A stretch of 33,321 nucleotides of DNA from a bacterium (GTDB lineage: Bacteria; SAR324; XYD2-FULL-50-16). The notes beneath the pieces were generated by a model. It was not told the origin of the DNA, searched no databases, and worked only from the letters and a program-made list of their open reading frames with translations. Shown here in pieces: positions 25,461 through 33,095 of this stretch (its first letter is position 1; the number at the start of each line of letters is the position of its first letter). Location of the stretch: assembly GCA_018830885.1 (NCBI GenBank), contig JAHJRI010000437.1:1-33321 (forward strand), written 5' to 3'. The position numbers were made by a program, and so were the translations under genes.

Positions 25461-25563
25461 CCAACGGCGCGGGGACCGGTATATCATTGAACCACTCCCT
25501 CAAAGACAGACATGAAAGCTGTCGGACATGAGGTCAATGATATTCCGGTCCCCGCGCCGTTGG
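25461..25563. repeat. Long inverted repeat between acyl-CoA dehydrogenase and SDR genes
   Basis: Arms at 25461-25490 and 25534-25563 are 30 nt each and complementary except at one position (core ccaacggcgcggggaccgg). The 43-nt loop contains a smaller dyad (catgaaagc-tgtcggacatg region). Six T precede the left arm. It lies within an otherwise co-directional gene run, 38 nt before the next start codon. Confidence 0.85.
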
Positions 25564-25601
25564 TGAAATGCTAACGGAACAGTTACAAAGGAAAACGGAC
25601 G

Positions 25602-26426
25602 ATGGAAAACATGCTGAAGGACAGGGTAGCGATTATTACCGGTTCTGGAAGAGGGATCGGTCAGGCGGCTGCCAGGATATTTGCCAGTGAAGGCGCCCGG
25701 GTCGTGGTCAGTGATATCGATGCTGAACCGGCGGAAGAGACCGTTGCTGCCATCCGAAAGGCCGGCGGTGAAGCCGTTGCCCATATCGGCGACGCCACGG
25801 CCCCCGAGTTCGCAGAAAGTATTGTGCAAACAGCGGTTAAGAATTTCGGAGGACTGCACATTATCGTCAACAACGCCGGTTTTACCTGGGACAGCACCAT
25901 CCATCGCATGACGGATGAGATGTGGCATACGATTCTCACGCTGCACCTGGAAACGCCTTTCCGGCTCATCCGCGCGGCATCACCCTACTTTCGGGATGCT
26001 GCCAAAAGTGAGATGGAAGCCGGCGGTGTTGCGATTCCCAGAAAAATTGTCAATGTCTCCTCGACCTCCGGTACCAACGGAAATGCCGGTCAGGCAAACT
26101 ACTCCTCTGCCAAGGCCGGTCTGATCGGCCTGACCAAAACCATCGCCAAGGAGTGGGGCCGTTTCAACATCCATTCAAACGCCGTTGCTTTTGGCTGGGT
26201 GGAGACGCGCCTGACCGCGGCCAAGGAAAAAGGGGGCGCCCTCGACCTGAAAGGGGAAAAGGTCAGACTCGGGATTCCCGAGGAGAAGCGACAGGCGCTG
26301 GTGAAGATCATCCCCATGGGTCGGCCCGGCACCGCCGAGGAAGCCGCCAACGTGATTTTCTATTTTGCCTCCCCCCTCTCAAACTATGTTTCCGGTCAGG
26401 TGATCGAAATGAACGGCGGCAGATAG
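25602..26426 (+). CDS. SDR-family dehydrogenase (FabG-like)
   Basis: 274 residues, classical SDR. TGSGRGIG binds the cofactor; the residue after the second strand is Asp (VVSDID), favouring NAD+. NNAG, Ser in NVSSTSGTNG and the YSSAK catalytic pair are intact. An insertion around EAGGVAIPRK and an extended C-terminal loop (LDLKGEKVRLGIPEEKR) make it longer than FabG. It may oxidise the 3R-hydroxyacyl-CoA made by the MaoC pair, while the type II SDR at 20778 may act on a different intermediate. The start could be 25602 or 25611 (MLKDRVAI); aaaggaaaac upstream fits the former. Confidence 0.85.
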   Translation: MENMLKDRVAIITGSGRGIGQAAARIFASEGARVVVSDIDAEPAEETVAAIRKAGGEAVAHIGDATAPEFAESIVQTAVKNFGGLHIIVNNAGFTWDSTIHRMTDEMWHTILTLHLETPFRLIRAASPYFRDAAKSEMEAGGVAIPRKIVNVSSTSGTNGNAGQANYSSAKAGLIGLTKTIAKEWGRFNIHSNAVAFGWVETRLTAAKEKGGALDLKGEKVRLGIPEEKRQALVKIIPMGRPGTAEEAANVIFYFASPLSNYVSGQVIEMNGGR

Positions 26427-26445
26427 ACCCTTGCATGACCCAGGA

Positions 26446-26468
26446 GCGTTCAACGACAGGTTGAACGC
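26446..26468 (+). terminator. Short hairpin after the second SDR gene
   Basis: gcgttcaac (26446-26454) and gttgaacgc (26460-26468) form a perfect 9-bp stem with a 5-nt loop, 19 nt after the stop. A second dyad, gtcccggg (26475-26482) with cccgggac (26519-26526), follows. No T tract, so it may be a processing or attenuation structure within the operon. Confidence 0.35.
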
Positions 26469-26557
26469 CAGCCCGTCCCGGGACCCTGACGAACGTGGGC
26501 GCGATCTCACGCCGGCTGCCCGGGACCTATTGTTAATCATACAGTGATGAGGTTACC

Positions 26558-28015
26558 GTGATTGGTATCGTTTCGTACGGAGGGTATATCCCTCGTTATC
26601 GCTTAAATCGGGCATTGATCCTGAAGGCCATGGGGTGGATGGCGCCCGGCAATGCCGGTCTCGCCAGAGGTGAAAAAGCCGTGGCAGCTTTCGATGAAGA
26701 CCCGATCACCATGGCCGTTGCTGCCGGGATGGATGCTCTGCAGGGCTTTGACCGATCACTGGTGGATGCCATCAGCTTTGCATCGACCAGTATGCCTTTT
26801 AAAGAGAGACAGAACGCCGGCATCATCAAGGAGGCTCTCGGGTTGAAAGACCAGGTCGGCAGTGCTGATTTCTGCAGTGGCATCAAAGGGGGCACCACGG
26901 CACTGTTGAATGCACTCAACGCTCTGAACGGTCCCGGAACCGGCACAGGCCTCGTCTGTGCAGCCGATATCCGCCTCGGAAAACCGGCCTCGCCCCAGGA
27001 GATGATTTTCGGGGACGGTGCCGCGGCGTTTCTGGTGGGCAGGAAGGACGTCATTGCCGAATTGAAGGGCTCCTTTTGCACCTCCCATGATTTTGTGGAT
27101 CATTACCGGGGTGAATTTGCACGCTTCGATCGCCAGTGGGAGGACCGCTGGATCCGGGACATGGGCCTGACCAGGATCATTCCCGAAGCGATCAACGGGT
27201 TTCTGGCTGCAACCGGCATGAAAATGGCGGATTTTTCAAAAGTGGTCTACCCGTGCCATTACTCGGCTGCCCGCAAACAGATCAATAAAATGTTTGGGAT
27301 TGCACCGGAGGTCGACCAGAACCATTTTCAGACGGAGATTGGCGAAACCGGTACGCCGCATGTGCTGATCATGCTGGCCAATGCCCTGGAAACGGCCAGC
27401 CCCGGTGACAAGATCCTGGTCATCGGCTTTGGCAACGGTTGCGACGTTCTCAGTTTCGAGGTCACCGACCAGATCAGAAACCTGCCCGCCCGCAAAGGCG
27501 TCAGCGGCTCCCTGGCGAACCGCAGGGAGCTGGACAGCTACACCAAGTACCTGGTCTGGCGGGATATCCTGACCGTGGACGCCGGTCTGCGCATGGAGGA
27601 GGACCTCTGGACACGCTGGTCCGCCCTCTGGCGAAAACGTAAGGAGGTACTGGGGCTCATCGGCAGTCGCTGCCTGAAATGCGGGACGGCCCAGTATCCC
27701 CCGCAAAGGGTTTGCGTGAATGCCGAATGTGGCGCAATTGACAACATGGAGGACTATGGTTTTGCGGACAAGACGGGGACCATCGCCAGCTATACTTCTG
27801 ATAACCTGGCCGCATCCATCGATCCACCGGCTAAATACGGTCAGATCGAATTCGCGGAAGGGGGCAAGTTCATGTTTGACCTGACCGATTGTGACCCCGA
27901 TGACATTCAGACCGGAATGTCGGTCAGCCTCAGTTTCAGGCGGAAATACCACGACAGCAGGCGGGATATTTCGGGCTATTTCTGGAAAGCAGTACCAATG
28001 ATAAAGGAGAACTAA
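26558..28015 (+). CDS. HMG-CoA synthase-like domain fused to a DUF35 Zn-ribbon/OB-fold domain
   Basis: 485 residues from a GTG at 26558 (atgagg upstream). Residues 1-310 follow the HMG-CoA synthase/KAS III fold: GIVSYGGYIPRYRL, FGDGAAAFLVG, and PGDKILVIGFGNGCD. Residues ~335-480 are a DUF35 domain with Zn ligands Cys372, Cys375, Cys386 and Cys391 (CLKCGTAQYPPQRVC) and an OB-fold. The HMGCS triad is altered: the Glu position is Thr77 (FASTSMPF), the nucleophile position in the ACKAGT motif is Ile109 (CSGIKGGT, with Cys106 three residues earlier), while His234 (YPCHYS) is kept. Ordinary HMG-CoA synthesis is therefore unlikely. The thiolase gene follows after 1 nt, recalling both archaeal HMGCS-DUF35-thiolase complexes and BbsA-BbsB. 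A scaffold or an aldol/retro-aldol role is possible. Confidence 0.85.
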   Translation: MIGIVSYGGYIPRYRLNRALILKAMGWMAPGNAGLARGEKAVAAFDEDPITMAVAAGMDALQGFDRSLVDAISFASTSMPFKERQNAGIIKEALGLKDQVGSADFCSGIKGGTTALLNALNALNGPGTGTGLVCAADIRLGKPASPQEMIFGDGAAAFLVGRKDVIAELKGSFCTSHDFVDHYRGEFARFDRQWEDRWIRDMGLTRIIPEAINGFLAATGMKMADFSKVVYPCHYSAARKQINKMFGIAPEVDQNHFQTEIGETGTPHVLIMLANALETASPGDKILVIGFGNGCDVLSFEVTDQIRNLPARKGVSGSLANRRELDSYTKYLVWRDILTVDAGLRMEEDLWTRWSALWRKRKEVLGLIGSRCLKCGTAQYPPQRVCVNAECGAIDNMEDYGFADKTGTIASYTSDNLAASIDPPAKYGQIEFAEGGKFMFDLTDCDPDDIQTGMSVSLSFRRKYHDSRRDISGYFWKAVPMIKEN

Positions 28016-28016
28016 T

Positions 28017-29222
28017 ATGGCAGAAGGAATACGAGACAAGGTGGCCATCCTGGGAATGGGGTGCTGCCGGTTCGGGGAACGCTGGGAATCCAGTGCCGAG
28101 GATCTGATGGTCGAATCATTTTCCGAATGCATCCAGGATGCCGGCATCGACAAGAAGGAAATTCAGGCCGCCTTCACGGGAACCTACAACGACGAGGTCA
28201 ATGTGGGTAAATCGGCGGTGCCGACTGCCCTGGCATTGAAACTGCCTTACATACCCGTCACCCGGCTGGAGAACTATTGTGCCACAGCCACGGAAGCGTT
28301 CCGGGCAGCCTGCTACGCAGTGGCAGCCGGGGCCTATGACATTGTGCTGGCGATCGGTACCGAAAAGCTGAAAGACACCGGCTATGGTGGTTTGCCCTCC
28401 GGTGCCGGTGCCGGGGTCAATGCCTTCATGAACGGACCCAACTCAACTGCACCGGGCGGTTTTGCCCAGCTGGCGACGGCCTATGCCGCCAGGCACAATA
28501 TGCCGATGAGCAAGATCAAGGACGCCATCGCCCATATCTCGGCCAAAAGCCATGCCAACGGGGCGATGAATCCCAAGGCTCACCTGCGCAAGGCAGTCTC
28601 GGAAGAGCAGATCAAGGCTGCCCCCATGATCGCCTATCCCCTGGGTCTATTTGACTGCTGCGGGGTCAGCGACGGATCCGCCGCCGCCATCGTGACCACG
28701 CCGGCGATCGCCCGCAGTATCAAGAAAAACCAGCCGCTGATTACCGTCAAGGCAATCCAGGTCGTGGCTACCTCCGGTGAGGAGAGCATCGCCAACAACT
28801 GGTCCGGCGCCGGTTTCGTGACGACCCAGAAGGCTGCCCGTATGGCCTATGCGGAAGCCGGCATCAAAAATCCCCGGGAGGAGCTGAGCATGTTTGATGT
28901 GCACGACTGTTTCTCCATCACGGAATTTGTCACCATGGAGGACCTCCATATCTCCCCGGTCGGCGGGGCCTACGATGACGTCATGAGCGGGTTTTTCGAC
29001 CTGAATGGCACCATCCCCTGCCAGATCGACGGTGGTCTGAAGTGCTTTGGACACCCCATCGGGGCTTCGGGCCTGAGGATGATCTATGCCATGTACGAAC
29101 AGTTTCTGGACCGGGTCCCGGACGAAAGAAAGATCAAAAACCCCCGTTTCGGTCTGACCCACAACCTGGGGGGAGCCCCCCACCGGAACGTCGCCGCTAT
29201 CTCCATCATCGGCCGCGGCTGA
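28017..29222 (+). CDS. SCP2/BbsB-type thiolase partnered with the DUF35 fusion protein
   Basis: 401 residues; ATG at 28017, 1 nt after the previous stop, with aggag in the end of that gene. The nucleophile is Cys88 in RLENYCATATEAF; the histidines are His296 (DVHDCFSITEF) and His346 (KCFGHPIGASG). The C-terminal CGGG cysteine of ordinary thiolases is absent: that place reads THNLGGAPHRN. This matches SCP2-type thiolases and lipid-transfer proteins, which include the Ltp2 aldolase and the BbsB thiolase, both needing a DUF35 partner. Since the nucleophilic Cys is kept, thiolysis is more likely than the Cys-less aldolase chemistry. Coupled translation with the fusion protein suggests a tight complex. 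It ends the plus-strand gene run. Confidence 0.88.
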   Translation: MAEGIRDKVAILGMGCCRFGERWESSAEDLMVESFSECIQDAGIDKKEIQAAFTGTYNDEVNVGKSAVPTALALKLPYIPVTRLENYCATATEAFRAACYAVAAGAYDIVLAIGTEKLKDTGYGGLPSGAGAGVNAFMNGPNSTAPGGFAQLATAYAARHNMPMSKIKDAIAHISAKSHANGAMNPKAHLRKAVSEEQIKAAPMIAYPLGLFDCCGVSDGSAAAIVTTPAIARSIKKNQPLITVKAIQVVATSGEESIANNWSGAGFVTTQKAARMAYAEAGIKNPREELSMFDVHDCFSITEFVTMEDLHISPVGGAYDDVMSGFFDLNGTIPCQIDGGLKCFGHPIGASGLRMIYAMYEQFLDRVPDERKIKNPRFGLTHNLGGAPHRNVAAISIIGRG

Positions 29223-29646
29223 AACCCGGCTCATCCAAATCCGCGCAGCTTGCTGTAAAGTGCGACAAACCGTGAAATGATCTCTTTCCACGGTTTGTCA
29301 CAGCCAGTTTGACCCTGGCCTTTCCCAGTTTCAGTCGATGCCGCGGCCCGTATTGAATCCGTCGTGTACCGCATCAAAGGCCAGTGCGATGCGAATTGTT
29401 CTAAACCCGGATATGCCAGGCCATTAACCAAATCATATAAGACTCCGATGAATCTGGCAGGGGAAGGTTTCATCCGGATTATAAAATCCGATGAACCAAG
29501 AAGAGGTTCGTTTCAGGTTTCACGTGCTGAGACCTGGGAAAACCAATCCAAACATCCTGAAGCCCCCCGATGAACTCTTCAAAAAGGGCTCAACCAGATC
29601 TCTCCGATCATCATTCCGTGAAACCGGCTGAGCATCCCCGGTTGGA
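29223..29646. other. Convergent intergenic region
   Basis: 424 nt between the thiolase and the second GntR gene with no credible gene. aaaccgtg at 29268-29275 and cacggttt at 29289-29296 form a short dyad soon after the thiolase stop, a possible terminator without T tract. The rest shows nothing I can assign. Confidence 0.4.
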
Positions 29647-30327
29647 TCAGCCCACCCGGAAAGCGCCGATGGGGATATTGGTCTGGATATTCTCAATGAC
29701 AATATCGCAGGCACTGACAATATGGTTCTCCATCAGTTTCCGCGCTGATTCGCCATCTCCTCCTTTTATTGCCTGCAGGATTTCCTCGTGGGTATCGAGA
29801 TTCTGATAGAATCCCCTGAAGGAGAGAAACCAGTAGTTGGTAAACTTGATATGTTGAGCGATGAGTTTCATCAGTTTCTTGTTGCCGCATCTGCGGTTGA
29901 TCGCCCCGTGAAACTGTTTGTTCCGTTCATGCCACTTGTGGACATCGTCGTCTGTCACCAGCCGGTGTTCTGCCTGGATCTCTTCCAGTTTTTGAATATC
30001 CACGGCTGTCATGTTCTTTGTCGCCAGTTTGGTGGCATATCCCTCCATCATCCCCACGATCTCATATTCGGACCGGATCCTTTCAATCGTAATGGGGGCA
30101 ACGGTCGCACCTTTGTAAGGTTCGATCTGCACCATACCAAAGGATTCCAGACGGGCCAGGGTTTGACGGATGACCATCCGGCTGACCTTGTAAGCTTCCG
30201 CCAGTTTGGCTTCGATCAGGTGCTCATGGGGTAATTTGTTACCCGCATAGATCTCTTTACAGAGAAGACTGGTGGTCCTTTCCACTTCAGCCTGAAAAAT
30301 CGTTATTTTACTGCCTTTTTGACTCAT
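29647..30327 (-). CDS. GntR-family transcriptional regulator, FCD subfamily (second copy)
   Basis: 226 residues from the ATG at 30327 (MSQKGSKITIF); a TTG at 30360 would add 11 residues but has no ribosome site. The winged helix spans LLCKEIYAGNKLPHEHLIE to GMVQIEPYKGATVA, followed by an FCD domain with NKQFHGAINRR, DTHEEILQAI and MENHIVSA as likely metal ligands. It shares the run KGATVA-x-ITI, the FTNYWF segment and overall length with the regulator at 17777, so the two arose by duplication. It converges on the SCP2-type thiolase gene across 424 nt. The perfect dyad at 30471 lies upstream and suggests autoregulation. Confidence 0.9.
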   Translation of the reverse strand: MSQKGSKITIFQAEVERTTSLLCKEIYAGNKLPHEHLIEAKLAEAYKVSRMVIRQTLARLESFGMVQIEPYKGATVAPITIERIRSEYEIVGMMEGYATKLATKNMTAVDIQKLEEIQAEHRLVTDDDVHKWHERNKQFHGAINRRCGNKKLMKLIAQHIKFTNYWFLSFRGFYQNLDTHEEILQAIKGGDGESARKLMENHIVSACDIVIENIQTNIPIGAFRVG

Positions 30328-30470
30328 TTGGGTTTTCGCCTGCGTCTTTGGTTGTTTCAAATGCTGGACTGAGTGAACAAATTAGGATTTTATGGTTTTT
30401 CTGTCTAGGAAAATTTCCCGGCAAACCTGTTTGATCAACTGATCCGGTGGCCTGTCTTTGTTTATTCATA

Positions 30471-30482
30471 ATTGTTAACAAT
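30471..30482. promoter_or_regulatory. Candidate GntR operator, site 5 (perfect palindrome)
   Basis: ATTGTTAACAAT is a perfect 12-bp palindrome and the symmetric form of the motif found at the other sites. It lies 144 nt upstream of the second GntR start. Confidence 0.55.
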
Positions 30483-30749
30483 TTTGCGGTATTGTGTCAA
30501 TCAGATTATCCATCCTGGATCGGCGCAGGTTCTAAACCGTGATGGCCCAATACCGGTCCGCATTAAAACAATCGACCCCCTTTCCTGTTTATTGCTTTCC
30601 CTGGATAACGGACTGTCGCATCTGGCATAAATTCAATTTGATCAGCATTCAGACTGTCCTCTGTCTGAAAGGGGAAGCGGTCGTCTTTCCCTTTGTCAGA
30701 GCGTGTCACAGGCATTGACAGGGACAGCTCTTGAGCCTGCTTTGATCAT

Positions 30750-30761
30750 ATTGTTTACAAT
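30750..30761. promoter_or_regulatory. Candidate GntR operator, site 6
   Basis: ATTGTTTACAAT, identical to sites 1 and 3, in the divergent region between the second GntR gene and the chemoreceptor, about 480 nt from the latter. It could control either gene, linking chemotaxis to the pathway. Confidence 0.5.
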
Positions 30762-30907
30762 CTTCAACGGGCCTGTTACCCCCAACACGATTCAACTCAT
30801 CCATCCACCTTCTCTTCGCGAGCGGTCATCGGATCGTTGTCACCGCCCCCTGCAGCGTATCGAGATCCCGGTGAAACCTGGCTCCCATGACAATATGGTC
30901 TCAATGC

Positions 30908-31095
30908 CGTTAACTTAAGGCCACCTTGATTAATTGGAACTCCGTCAGCATCCAAGGGTTGATGTTTCAAGAACCCTGGAAGCCAGGGAGGGCTATCCGT
31001 AGCGCCAGAGTGAACTCGTGCGCTTCTTGAAAGATCAACCCTTTGGTGTGGTACGTTCGATCATTTTAATAAGTCAAGATGCCCTTAAGTTAACG
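30908..31095 (+). repeat. Palindromic MITE-like repeat, copy 4 (most complete ends)
   Basis: Terminal inverted repeats cgttaacttaagg at the left (30908-30920) and ccttaagttaacg at the right (31083-31095) are exact, and the match continues imperfectly to about 28 bp (ccaccttgattaatt against the reverse complement of aataagtcaagatgg-like sequence). Inner arms gatgtttcaagaa and ttcttgaaagatc form a nested stem. It aligns with the reverse complement of copy 2. It ends 142 nt before the chemoreceptor gene. Confidence 0.85.
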
Positions 31096-31237
31096 CTATT
31101 GAATAGTAACTATATTTTTAAAAACAGACAGTTAGACGTATTTTCTACAACATCTGTTAAATTGTTGTATAGAATGGGGATACCCCCGGACAGTCTTAAA
31201 CTGATCCCGCACCATTTGATGAAAACAGGAGAGTGAA

Positions 31238-32911
31238 ATGAATGTTGCAGCAATTTTTGGATGGTTTATTCCGGCGGATGTGCGGTCGGATTCACTGAGA
31301 TACTGGAAAGCGAAGCAGATTGTCGGTATCGGGCTATTTGCTTCCGGCATGCTTTTTTTGAACGCTTTCCGCCCCATGGCCAGGGGACATTTTGGGGAAG
31401 GCGTCGCCATTATCATCATCAGTCTGTTGATGCTGAGCGCGGTTTTTCTGCTGAAATTCACCGGTTCGGCCCTGATTTCAGGCAACAGTATCTTAACTGC
31501 CTTTTTTGTATTAATGCTTATTTTGATCGCGACCGATGACCAGGCAACCAGTCCGGACTTAATGAACCTGATCTTTATCGTCATCCTGGGATTTATCCTG
31601 GTGGGATTCCGGTTTGGTCTTTTCTGGGGGGCTGTGGCTGTCTGTACCGTCGTCGGGACCCTGATTCTCAAACAAAACGGGTATGGTATCGAGCGTGCAT
31701 TAACCGCTGAGGAGATAAATATTATCGTCGGCTATGGGGTGATTATGCTGGTTGGCACCGTCCTTTCCGCTCTGAATGAGTACAGCAGTTCTAAAAATCT
31801 GCTGGGCTTTGAAAGGGAGAAAAACCATTCCCTGCAGCAGACCGCCAGCATAAAAACCGCCCTGGAATGCACAAGACAGGTCCTGGATGCGGCCGCCCGT
31901 TCTGATTTTTCCAAAGAGATCACGGATAGTTTCGAGGGTGACCTGAAAGAACTGAAATCCAACGTGAATCAACTGATCCGGATGCTCAGCAACACCATTG
32001 CCAGCGTCAAAACCATCAGCACCCGGATCAGTGATAGTGCCGGTGAATTCAGTAAAGCGGCCGGGACATTGACCGAAGGCAATGCACAACATGCCGCCAG
32101 CCTGGAAGAGATCACCGCTTCCATGAATGAAGTGGAAAGCCGCACAAAAATTAACGCCGACAATGCGATTCAATCCCAGCAACTGGCAAATCAGACCCTG
32201 GACATTGTTGAACAGGGAAATACGCAGATGAAACAGATGTTGACCTCCATCCAGGAGATCAGCTCCACCAGCACGGATGTTGCCAAGGTTATCAAGGTGA
32301 TTGACGAAATTGCATTTCAAACCAATCTGCTGGCCCTGAATGCTGCAGTGGAAGCAGCCAGAGCGGGGAAATACGGCAAGGGGTTTGCTGTCGTGGCCCA
32401 GGAAGTCCGGCAACTCGCCGGGCGGAGCGCCGAGGCAGCGAAGAACACCACCGCTTTAATCGAAACGTCAACCAGAGAGGTTGCCAAAGGGGTTCAGAAT
32501 GCGGACAAAACGGCCGAAATCTTTCATCGTATCTCGGAAAGTATTGAAAAAGTAAACGATCTCGTAGGCGAGATTGCAGCCGGGTCGGAAGATCAAAGAA
32601 ACGGGATCGCAGAAATTAATAAGGGGTTATCCCAGGTGAACCAGGTTGTGCAGGGAAATGCATCGGTCTCGGACCAGACTGCATTGTCATCCAGGGCCTT
32701 ATCCGCCCAGGTGGCTCTTCTGAACCAGACACTGAGCGAATTCAAGCTGACAGTTGCCCCGGACACCCTGGAATTGAATCAGGTCGCTGTGGATAGAAGA
32801 TCCAAAAAGGTCCCGTTGCCACCGGTTCCCCAATTTGACCGCAAAGAAGACAAAAAGAAGGATCCCGGGAGAAAAATTGTCCTTGATGATGACGATTTCG
32901 GTAAATACTGA
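31238..32911 (+). CDS. Methyl-accepting chemotaxis protein with multi-helix membrane sensor
   Basis: 557 residues; ATG at 31238 with acaggagag upstream. The N-terminal ~185 residues form about six hydrophobic helices in place of a periplasmic ligand domain, so it senses within or through the membrane. A HAMP-like linker (about 205-260) leads to the signalling domain, whose hairpin tip reads VIDEIAFQTNLLALNAAVEAARAG, the conserved contact for CheA/CheW. The C-terminus is a basic linker ending VLDDDDFGKY, an acidic tail often seen on chemoreceptors of this bacterial group, possibly for adaptation enzymes. It lies next to the acyl-CoA locus with an operator-like dyad upstream, so a role in taxis to that substrate is plausible but unproven. 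Confidence 0.9.
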   Translation: MNVAAIFGWFIPADVRSDSLRYWKAKQIVGIGLFASGMLFLNAFRPMARGHFGEGVAIIIISLLMLSAVFLLKFTGSALISGNSILTAFFVLMLILIATDDQATSPDLMNLIFIVILGFILVGFRFGLFWGAVAVCTVVGTLILKQNGYGIERALTAEEINIIVGYGVIMLVGTVLSALNEYSSSKNLLGFEREKNHSLQQTASIKTALECTRQVLDAAARSDFSKEITDSFEGDLKELKSNVNQLIRMLSNTIASVKTISTRISDSAGEFSKAAGTLTEGNAQHAASLEEITASMNEVESRTKINADNAIQSQQLANQTLDIVEQGNTQMKQMLTSIQEISSTSTDVAKVIKVIDEIAFQTNLLALNAAVEAARAGKYGKGFAVVAQEVRQLAGRSAEAAKNTTALIETSTREVAKGVQNADKTAEIFHRISESIEKVNDLVGEIAAGSEDQRNGIAEINKGLSQVNQVVQGNASVSDQTALSSRALSAQVALLNQTLSEFKLTVAPDTLELNQVAVDRRSKKVPLPPVPQFDRKEDKKKDPGRKIVLDDDDFGKY

Positions 32912-33095
32912 GTATCTATTCAGGTTTCACTATAGACCCTGAGAAAAAGGGGTGAATCGTTACCATAGGGATACCGGAACTGAAAACACAACTTGTCCGG
33001 GATTTCACTGGATAGTCAAACTGAGCGATGGCTGGTCCTGGTAAAAATGTACCTTTGTATTTGATTTTAGGGAACAATTGTGATTTAATAGACAA
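32912..33095. other. Intergenic sequence after the chemoreceptor
   Basis: 184 nt with no gene and no clear terminator; the reverse-strand frame at 32916-33101 lacks any recognisable pattern and runs into the inverted-repeat element. Confidence 0.35.

Larger units (their letters stand above)
30361..30907. other. Divergent intergenic region between GntR and chemoreceptor genes
   Basis: About 550 nt without a supportable gene; the open frame at 30703-30918 lacks a ribosome site and family pattern. It holds the two dyads listed at 30471 and 30750, and is bounded on the right by the palindromic repeat at 30908. Confidence 0.45.

Noticed and set aside
12655..29222. Identification as the benzylsuccinate (bbs) operon
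   Set aside because: Gene types overlap, but there is no BbsEF-type succinyl-CoA transferase pair: the family III protein has the racemase triad. The DUF35 part is fused to an HMGCS-like domain, and a MaoC pair is present instead of a normal crotonase hydratase.
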